Of a DNA stretch of 6,270 nucleotides, positions 1-5,316 are shown piece after piece. The stretch's first letter is position 1, and the number at the start of each line of letters is the position of its first letter. The notes beneath the pieces were generated by a model that was given only the letters and a program-made list of their open reading frames with translations, did no database searches and had not been told where the DNA came from. Both the position numbers and the translations under genes were made by a program. The stretch spans positions 1-6,270 of the forward strand of contig JANPHP010000425.1 of the NCBI GenBank assembly GCA_031424495.1, in the 5' to 3' direction. The DNA is from JADKCL01 sp031424495 (lineage in GTDB: Bacteria; Bacteroidota; Bacteroidia; J057; JADKCL01).

Positions 1-700
1 TTGGGCCTCCAATCATTCGTATACGTGTTTTTTGTTCCTGCTTCACGTGGTTGCGCCAGTTTTCAGGCATGGCACCATGGGCAAGCAAACCAATGCCGGG
101 CTGCACAATCCCGAGCGGTTCTGCATATTCCCTTACCCAACGAGCGACATTCTCATCTTCAGGGTAGGGAAATCGCAACTCGGCGTGGTAGATTTCATAT
201 TTGAGCATGGACTCGATGCGCAAGATGAGGTCATCCAAAGAGAAATGGGCTCCAAAGCCTTCTGTGTTGCCACAGATACGGCCTTGGTACAATCCAGCTT
301 CCGATTGGATGTTGGGGTGCCAGGTCTCGGTGACCATGTAGCAAATTGGTGCCTCTGCGGGGTAGCTCGCTGGGAGATGAATTTCCAACATGTGGAGCTC
401 ACCAAAAATCGGCAACATGTCTTCATCTACATTCACAATGCTGCTCAAGCCAGAAAATGTCACACGGTAGTCCCGTGGTGGCAACTGATCGGGGTGAATG
501 AGCTTATAAGAGATGCCGGGGTGATTTTGGCACAATGCCTCCACCAGCATGTGCTCCCGCGCAAGCCGTTGCTCAAGTGGGTCGAGTTTTCGTCCCACTT
601 TTTCATAGTAAGCCGCGAATCCCTGGGGGTCCAGTTGCGCCATTTTCTTACTTGCAATCAGTTCATTCGGGTCAGGGGACCCTGTGATACCATGTTTCAT
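1..700 (-). CDS. E2 ubiquitin-conjugating enzyme homologue (UBC fold), 3'-truncated by window edge
   Basis: I found this by translating the reverse complement; the frame has no stop before the left edge, leaving 233 complete codons. ATG at 700 is the first ATG after the frame opens at 769; only GTG, TTG or CTG lie upstream. Residues 1-60 are a charged helical extension. The UBC core follows: DYRVTFSGL (77-85), HMLEIHLP then SYPAEAP (103-118), the E2 hallmark HPN at 128-130 after a Trp, and GRIC with C143 as the expected thioester cysteine, 13 residues after HPN. FSLDDLILRIESML (153-166) matches the helix that follows the active site in E2 enzymes. After that, EDENVARWVREYAEPL (181-196) is like the C-terminal helix of E2s, and the chain continues at least 37 residues. 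It should accept the Ubl from the E1 and transfer it to target amines. A fused downstream domain cannot be excluded. It lies 41 bases after the Ubl gene, so the two are probably one transcription unit. Confidence 0.88.
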   Translation of the reverse strand, partial: MKHGITGSPDPNELIASKKMAQLDPQGFAAYYEKVGRKLDPLEQRLAREHMLVEALCQNHPGISYKLIHPDQLPPRDYRVTFSGLSSIVNVDEDMLPIFGELHMLEIHLPASYPAEAPICYMVTETWHPNIQSEAGLYQGRICGNTEGFGAHFSLDDLILRIESMLKYEIYHAELRFPYPEDENVARWVREYAEPLGIVQPGIGLLAHGAMPENWRNHVKQEQKTRIRMIGGP

Positions 701-702
701 CA

Positions 703-722
703 CGACCGACAACAGTCGGCCG
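703..722 (-). other. GC-rich hairpin touching the E2 start
   Basis: On the minus strand, CGGCCGAC - TGTT - GTCGGTCG forms an 8-bp RNA stem with one G-U pair and a UGUU loop, ending two bases before the ATG at 700. There is no U tract, so it is not an intrinsic terminator. It fills half of the 41-base spacer after the Ubl stop and could lower or gate translation of the E2, or mark an mRNA processing site. Function is unproven. Confidence 0.4.
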
Positions 723-741
723 CTGCCACTACGTACTTGGC

Positions 742-1041
742 TCAGCCGGGCACATAGATACGCACCATCTCAAGCTTTGCCTCGTTGAGGATGTTTTGCT
801 CCTCAAGCGGCTTGTCTTGATCGATCTCGATGCGCTTGTTTTTTTCCCTCTTGAAGATTTTGTACTCAATCGCTTGGGATTCACCCCCGAGCGAGTTGGG
901 ATCTTCTTTTGGAATGTTGAGTTCCTCCTTTTCGAGCAACGTGTTGATGATGTCGATCGGCGAGGCCGACAGCGGCAATTCTACATCCACATCCGTCCCA
1001 ATAGAAGGTATCAGCACGTTGACAATGACTATATCATCCAT
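742..1041 (-). CDS. Ubiquitin-like modifier protein with C-terminal glycine
   Basis: 99 residues from ATG at 1041, preceded by the AT-rich sequence typical of Bacteroidota starts. The predicted order is a single beta-grasp fold: strand IVIVNVLI (4-11), strand TDVDVELPL (16-24), helix SPIDIINTLLEKEEL (27-41), strand AIEYKIFKR (57-65), short strand RIEI (70-73), turn PLEEQNI (78-84), last strand KLEMVRIYV (89-97). The ending KLEMVRIYVPG lines up without gaps with the last 11 residues of ubiquitin (TLHLVLRLRGG), so G99 matches Gly76. The protein ends directly on this glycine and would need no processing before E1 activation. Pro replaces the penultimate Gly. There is no signal peptide. Placement between E1 and E2 genes supports a role as a conjugated modifier. 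The fold also resembles YukD/EsaB-type Ubls that are not conjugated, so conjugation is inferred. Confidence 0.85.
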   Translation of the reverse strand: MDDIVIVNVLIPSIGTDVDVELPLSASPIDIINTLLEKEELNIPKEDPNSLGGESQAIEYKIFKREKNKRIEIDQDKPLEEQNILNEAKLEMVRIYVPG

Positions 1042-1111
1042 AAATCAATTCTAAATTCTGGAACCCGTTGATTGCCCATTCTCTGTAATAAAAATCAGGG
1101 GCGGGAATAGC

Positions 1112-1132
1112 CTAAAAATAGAAATTTTTTAG
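1112..1132. repeat. AT-rich inverted repeat in the E1-Ubl spacer
   Basis: A perfect 7-bp inverted repeat, CTAAAAA / TTTTTAG (1112-1118 and 1126-1132), with a 7-base loop. It overlaps the candidate promoter, so it could be an operator. The stem is nearly all A:T and is followed by GGC instead of a U tract on the transcribed strand, so it is a poor terminator. Confidence 0.35.
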
Positions 1133-1141
1133 ACAAGTCAA
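1113..1141 (-). promoter_or_regulatory. Candidate Bacteroidota-type promoter ahead of Ubl-E2
   Basis: On the minus strand, TTG (1141-1139) is followed after 18 bases by TATTTTTA (1120-1113). This is close to the TTTG - N19-21 - TAnnTTTG promoter pattern of Bacteroidota; the last base of the -7 box differs. It sits in the only sizeable spacer of the conjugation cassette (1042-1148) and would give a leader of about 65 bases. It is a pattern match in AT-rich DNA and may be chance. Confidence 0.35.
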
Positions 1142-1148
1142 TACGAGG

Positions 1149-2411
1149 TCACAATTTTTTCAGGAATTGTTCGTCGGACTGCCCCATATTTCTTACGTGC
1201 TCAGCACTCGGTTGCCACCACCGATTGCGCAAACTGCTCACGCCGTCTTCAAAGATAAACACGCCGTTGTCGGCTGCCAATTGGATTTGCCTCCGCTCCT
1301 CCCCTCTCCCTACACGCAGTACATGCCCAGCAGGTATCCCCAATCGCCACAAAGGGAGATTTCCTTGAAAATCTCCGGGCTTCACGATCTCGACCATCGC
1401 ATCTTTGGGAATGCCCAACGTCACCGATGTGCCCTTGGTCAACTCCTGTGCAAGTCGGTCGGAAAAATGATGGATGGGCAAGATGACACGCTCAAAATAA
1501 TCGCCCTGTGCCCCAGCAAGTGCGGTCGCGACACTGTGATCGAGGTGCAACTCGGCTTGTTGCATACCCAAAACTTGCTGCAAATACCGAAAAAGGCTGT
1601 CGAGGGTGGAATCCGCGGAAAGCGGGGCAGCAATCGGAATTTGTGGCGCAAAATGACTTTCACAAAAGGCACGCAGCGGCTTTGATTCGTAAACCGCAGT
1701 GTAATTGTGGGCACCCTCAAAGGAAAACATCTTGCCAGCAAGGCTCTGTGCATCAAGTCCCAAGATCAACTTCAAAGCTTCTTGCACTTGCAGTGCCCCA
1801 ATAATGGAGGCGGCAATCGGCGTTGTGGGCGCATGCCCATCCAAAGCATAGCGACGCGCCATGTCGGTGCAGCCCATGCGCTGCCTGATTTCCTGCCATC
1901 CCGCAAGCGTGAGGCCGCATTCGTAGCAAGACTCGCCCGGTTTGTAGGCAGCAACCTGCCCTGCGAGGTTCAATATGCCGCCATCCACCCACGGTTTGCC
2001 TGCGCGCCAACACAAACGATTGAGGTAAAGCCGCGCCAATCGGTTGTCGACACAGCCGATCACGACATCCACCTGAGCCAGCAATCCCAGTGACAGGTCT
2101 GTGACCACATCTCCCAACAAGGTGAGCACCTTGAGGTCGGGGTTGATTTCCAACAGCCGCTCCGCAGCGACCTCGGCCTTGTAGCGGCCATTGGCGGCAT
2201 CGGCGGCCCTGAAAAGCACTGATCTGCTCAAATTGGAAGGCTCGATGCGGTCAAAATCCATGATCACGATGCGCTGCACATTGAGCAGCGCCAGATTTTT
2301 GAGCACCTCATTGCCCAGCGCTCCAGCACCGACGACGAGCACCTTTGCGGCCCGCACGCGGGCTTGATCCCACTGCGGCACCTGGTCAAAGATGGCGTCT
2401 TGAAAGATCAT
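1149..2411 (-). CDS. E1-like ubiquitin-activating enzyme (ThiF/MoeB/UBA superfamily)
   Basis: 420 residues from ATG at 2411. A longer frame to 2537 adds 42 basic residues that only mirror the end of the peptidase gene. Residues 8-16 (FDQVPQWDQ) replace the usual YDRQIRLWG lead-in of E1 proteins. The adenylation domain has the nucleotide-binding GAGALG loop at 28-33, acidic D52/D54, N60-L-S-R63 matching the NLxRQ motif, K78, and DNRLAR from D122. C162-x-x-C165 pairs with C250-x-x-H253 at the spacing of the MoeB/ThiF zinc site, with His replacing the last Cys. C181, in MGCTD, sits where ThiF and E1 enzymes carry the thioester or persulfide cysteine. The block at 194-217 (APTTP...EALKLIL) is a standard superfamily helix. 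A C-terminal part (about 255-420) has no clear match; LWRLGIPAGHVLRV at 354-367 is reminiscent of a beta-grasp or E1 UFD strand. It is expected to adenylate the Ubl at 1041-742 and pass it to the E2. A MoeB/ThiF role in cofactor synthesis is less likely given the neighbours. Confidence 0.9.
   Translation of the reverse strand: MIFQDAIFDQVPQWDQARVRAAKVLVVGAGALGNEVLKNLALLNVQRIVIMDFDRIEPSNLSRSVLFRAADAANGRYKAEVAAERLLEINPDLKVLTLLGDVVTDLSLGLLAQVDVVIGCVDNRLARLYLNRLCWRAGKPWVDGGILNLAGQVAAYKPGESCYECGLTLAGWQEIRQRMGCTDMARRYALDGHAPTTPIAASIIGALQVQEALKLILGLDAQSLAGKMFSFEGAHNYTAVYESKPLRAFCESHFAPQIPIAAPLSADSTLDSLFRYLQQVLGMQQAELHLDHSVATALAGAQGDYFERVILPIHHFSDRLAQELTKGTSVTLGIPKDAMVEIVKPGDFQGNLPLWRLGIPAGHVLRVGRGEERRQIQLAADNGVFIFEDGVSSLRNRWWQPSAEHVRNMGQSDEQFLKKL
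2408..2411 (-). other. ATGA stop/start overlap of M23 and E1 genes
   Basis: The TGA stop of the peptidase gene (2410-2408) shares bases with the ATG of the E1 gene (2411-2409). Four-base overlaps of this sort usually mean translational coupling and one mRNA. No Shine-Dalgarno sequence precedes the ATG, which is normal for Bacteroidota and makes reinitiation after the upstream stop the likely route. Confidence 0.8.
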
Positions 2412-3826
2412 TGTTGGGTCATCATGCCGAGCAGGGAATCTCGGTGCTGGAAAAAATGTTGGAGCGCATCGCCTTTGAGGCCGCCCGCACCAAAATCTTT
2501 TTCTTTGCGGTGATCGACTTGCAAGCCGTTTTTCCAATAGCGAAAACAGACGTGCGGCCCAGTGGAGCGGCCCGTCGTCCCTACATAACCGATCACTTCG
2601 CCTTGACGCACGGCGACTCCCGGCACGAGGCCTTCGGCAAATGCCGACATGTGCAAGTATTGCGTCTGAATGGAGTCGGTATGGAATAACTTGACATAAT
2701 TGCCGTTGCCGCCTTTGTTTTCGGCATTGAGCACGACACCGTCGCCGACGGCGAGGATGGGCGTACCCTCTGGCGCGGCGTAGTCAGTGCCAAGATGCGC
2801 CCTGATCTCGCCGTTTCGAGCGATCGGGTCCACGCGCTTGAGGTCATAGGGCGAGGAGATGCGGCTGTATTCCAAGGGAGCCATGAGAAATCCTGATTTC
2901 ATTGGGCGGCCTTCGTAGTCGTAAAAGCCATTTCCATATTCATCCTCGTAAGCAAATGCGTAACCGTCCTCGCCATTTTGGCGATAGCTCACCGCAAGCA
3001 GGTCGCCGACCTCGGTGAGGTTGCCTTCGTATTGCGTTTCCTCATACAGCATCAAAAAATGATCGCCCGGGGCCAAGTGAAACAAGTCGACCTTCCACTT
3101 GATCGCAAACTCCAGTTTGCGGGCGAGCAGGAGCCCTGAGTTTACCTTATTGTACATTTCGTCGGCGAGCGTGGTCTGGATCACCACATTCTTGGCGACA
3201 TTGTGTCTGCGCAAGACAGACCGTCCTTGCAGAAAAACGGCAGGGTTACCGGCCAAGTTCATGAAAACAAATGAGGTCGGGTCGGGCTCATAGACAAACA
3301 TGACAGCACGCTGCAGATTGCTGGGTGCATACAGGATGCGGTAATTGGCTCCCGGCTTCATTTCTGGCATCTCCTTCGCCTGCGCGATTTCCATCAGTTT
3401 CAGTACTTGCCTGTAGTCGACATTGCGCATGAGCAACAAGTCGCCCATGGTCTGCCCGATTTCCAACGCACCCGAGTCGGATATCAATTCTGCATAAGGA
3501 TAGCCCCAATCAAACTCGGGGACCACGCCCATGCCTTTGATCGGATCGAGCACGACGGGCGCAGGCGCCTCAGCGACAGTCTTTTCAACCGGTTTTTTGA
3601 CAGGAATGAAAATGAATGCTGCACAAACAGAGATGGCGATAAACCCGAAAACGATGGTCAACAACAAGCTAGGCCTGCGCAGTTTGGGGCTCCGCTTGGG
3701 TGCACGCACCGAAGGCGCCACCTCTGGAGCCGGAGCTGGATTTACCAAGGCACGCTCCTCGACCTCGATCCCCTCTTCGGGCGAGTCGTCGATGTACAGG
3801 ATCTTGGGTTTCTTGCGCGGGGCCAT
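2408..3826 (-). CDS. Membrane-anchored M23 family metallopeptidase (LytM type)
   Basis: 472 residues from ATG at 3826. An in-frame TTG two codons earlier (3832) is less likely. A charged, proline-rich cytoplasmic stretch (1-51) is followed by one membrane helix at about 53-76, so the rest should lie outside the inner membrane. Residues about 105-310 resemble the N-terminal region common in LytM-type proteins of this phylum. The peptidase domain covers about 315-440, with H344 and D348 (HLGTD) as zinc ligands, H392 (YLHMS) as catalytic base and H425 in GPHVCF. The usual last ligand, the second His of GPHLHF, is Cys at 427. Because Cys can bind zinc and the rest of the domain is intact, I expect activity on peptidoglycan cross-links, but this is inference. 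The gene follows the AAA+ ATPase by 6 bases and overlaps the E1 gene, so it links the injection-system genes to the conjugation genes. It could open the wall for particle passage, or be a housekeeping hydrolase caught in the operon. Confidence 0.88.
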   Translation of the reverse strand: MAPRKKPKILYIDDSPEEGIEVEERALVNPAPAPEVAPSVRAPKRSPKLRRPSLLLTIVFGFIAISVCAAFIFIPVKKPVEKTVAEAPAPVVLDPIKGMGVVPEFDWGYPYAELISDSGALEIGQTMGDLLLMRNVDYRQVLKLMEIAQAKEMPEMKPGANYRILYAPSNLQRAVMFVYEPDPTSFVFMNLAGNPAVFLQGRSVLRRHNVAKNVVIQTTLADEMYNKVNSGLLLARKLEFAIKWKVDLFHLAPGDHFLMLYEETQYEGNLTEVGDLLAVSYRQNGEDGYAFAYEDEYGNGFYDYEGRPMKSGFLMAPLEYSRISSPYDLKRVDPIARNGEIRAHLGTDYAAPEGTPILAVGDGVVLNAENKGGNGNYVKLFHTDSIQTQYLHMSAFAEGLVPGVAVRQGEVIGYVGTTGRSTGPHVCFRYWKNGLQVDHRKEKDFGAGGLKGDALQHFFQHRDSLLGMMTQQ

Positions 3827-3832
3827 ACCCAA

Positions 3833-5206
3833 TTACACCGTTTTTCCCTCTTTTCTGAATTCTGCCCTGATGCCCTCGACGATATCCTCTTCATAGATCA
3901 TCGGGTGCTCACGCGCGACGGCAGCAAGTGCACAAAACCGCAAGATGTTGATAATCATACCACCCGAGATTTTGTATTCCTTGGCCAATGCCTTGAAATC
4001 GATGCTCTCCTCGACCGGTGCCTTTTCAAAGGCATTGCGCCACAGACGCAGACGCTGCGGAGCGCTCGGCACAGGAAAGTGCACCAAGGATTGGAAACGT
4101 CGCATAAAGGCAGGGTCAATGTTGGAGCGCAAGTTGGTGCTCAACAAGACTGTGCCGGGGAAATCCTCGATCCTTTGAAGCAAATAGGCAACCTCTTGGT
4201 TGGCGTAGCGGTCTTTGGAGTCGCTCGTGGCGGTACGTTTGCCAAAGAGCGCATCGGCCTCGTCAAAGAAGAGGATCCAGTTTTTGTTTTCGGCATAATC
4301 GAAGATGTTGCCGAGGTTTTTTTCAGTTTCACCGATGTACTTGCTCACGACCTTGGAGATGTCGACGCGGTATACGTCGAGGCCAGCGGTCTTGCCAAGC
4401 AAGGAGGCGGTGAGGGTTTTACCGGTGCCCGGAGGGCCGTAAAACAAGCTGCGGTAGCCACGTTTGAGCACTTTTCCCAAACCCCAATCGTCAAGAATGA
4501 GCTTTTGGTAGTGGATCCAGTTGAGGATTTCTTGGATGCGGTCGAGGCTTTCCTTTTCCAAAACCAAGTCTTCCCAGTCCAGCCTGGTATCGATGCGCTG
4601 TGCGGGAAATTCGCTGCCAAATATCGGTTTGAAGGCAGCGCCAGTCGTGAGATAGCTCAAAAATTCCTTGCCCATTTGCAAGGGAGCACTCATATCGGGT
4701 TCCTTGTTGCGGTCGTTGTCGAGGACGAGAATTTTTTGCTTGAGCAAATAATAGTCTTCGTCAAAGATCTCAATGATTTGAAACCTGCGTGTCAAATCAT
4801 TGGCTGCAAGCAAGAAGGCCGCAGTCTCACAGGTCGGCAAAAATCCACGGTGGATATTGCCCTTGAGTCCACCAAACTCTGTGAAAATCTGTCCATTGAC
4901 CTCATTGCGCACATAGAGGCAGTCGAGCAGTTGCGGCGCGATGTGCGGTGCCAATGCGAGCAAGACGACCAGTCGGTCGTTGATCGACATGTTGAATTTA
5001 CGCACAAACTTTGCGTACACCGAAGGGTACTCGTCGAGGTCTGGCGGGGTCACGTCCCAGACACTCTTGTAGGGCGAGGGTTGCCCAAAATACAGGTTGA
5101 TCCTCGTGTCCAAAGAGGTTTTGAGCCATTCCATTTCGGCCCTGAGGGCCCTTGCATTGGCCTCCAAAGCTGTGAGGGTGTTAGACTCTGCTATCGCCTT
5201 CGCCAT
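3833..5206 (-). CDS. AAA+ ATPase of contractile injection system (Afp15-like)
   Basis: 457 residues from ATG at 5206. A longer frame from TTG at 5284 exists, but its extra 26 residues look like untranslated leader. The N-terminal ~200 residues are a helical, family-specific region with no motif I can name. The AAA+ module follows: Walker A GPPGTGKT at 257-264, a pore-loop-like KYIGE at 289-293, Walker B ILFFDEAD at 311-318, sensor 1 LLSTN at 354-358, an arginine-finger region DPAFMRRF at 364-371, and a sensor-2-like SGGMI at 414-418. All residues needed for ATP binding and hydrolysis are present. ATPases of this single-domain, FtsH/p97-like type are a regular component of extracellular contractile injection systems, next to the tape-measure-type gene. 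Their job is inferred to be particle assembly or release rather than sheath recycling. The 110-base spacer to the preceding stop holds only a 4-bp inverted repeat (CCCA/TGGG) and no convincing promoter. The stop lies 6 bases before the next gene. Confidence 0.9.
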   Translation of the reverse strand: MAKAIAESNTLTALEANARALRAEMEWLKTSLDTRINLYFGQPSPYKSVWDVTPPDLDEYPSVYAKFVRKFNMSINDRLVVLLALAPHIAPQLLDCLYVRNEVNGQIFTEFGGLKGNIHRGFLPTCETAAFLLAANDLTRRFQIIEIFDEDYYLLKQKILVLDNDRNKEPDMSAPLQMGKEFLSYLTTGAAFKPIFGSEFPAQRIDTRLDWEDLVLEKESLDRIQEILNWIHYQKLILDDWGLGKVLKRGYRSLFYGPPGTGKTLTASLLGKTAGLDVYRVDISKVVSKYIGETEKNLGNIFDYAENKNWILFFDEADALFGKRTATSDSKDRYANQEVAYLLQRIEDFPGTVLLSTNLRSNIDPAFMRRFQSLVHFPVPSAPQRLRLWRNAFEKAPVEESIDFKALAKEYKISGGMIINILRFCALAAVAREHPMIYEEDIVEGIRAEFRKEGKTV

Positions 5207-5316
5207 TTTCGTCAATAATTTTGCTTTCCCACGTTTTTCTGTATCGAGCCACCTGCTTTCAGATGGTTCGCAATCGCACTCCAATTTAGTGGAATATTCT
5301 CAACCCACCAATGGGA

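Noticed and set aside
133..657. Two short minus-strand frames (426-133 and 657-460)
   Set aside because: They are other-frame shadows of the E2 gene with low-complexity Ser/Thr/Cys-rich products.
32..757. A 241-codon plus-strand open frame
   Set aside because: It lies opposite the E2 reading frame, which encodes HPN and the active-site Cys in a proper UBC order.
1112..1132. AT-rich inverted repeat as a transcription terminator after the E1
   Set aside because: The stem is nearly all A:T and no U tract follows on the transcribed strand.
1..2411. Assignment to CBASS type II or to a canonical Bil operon
   Set aside because: No CD-NTase or effector is seen, E1 and E2 are separate proteins, the Ubl has one domain, and the gene order does not match. 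Only the general pathway type is supported.
2412..2537. A 42-residue N-terminal extension of the E1
   Set aside because: It overlaps the coding end of the peptidase gene, is unlike any E1 N-terminus, and the ATGA overlap offers a natural start.
2408..3826. Calling the M23 peptidase inactive because of C427
   Set aside because: Cys is a good zinc ligand and all other active-site residues are present.
3407..5218. A 603-codon plus-strand open frame
   Set aside because: It is antisense to the ATPase and peptidase genes, whose minus-strand products carry complete recognisable motifs. The plus-strand product shows no domain and is rich in His, Gln and Arg, as expected of a shadow.
5207..5284. A 26-residue extension of the AAA+ ATPase from TTG at 5284
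   Set aside because: The start would be a rare TTG and the added residues are charged and Cys-rich with no family resemblance; ATG at 5206 fits better.
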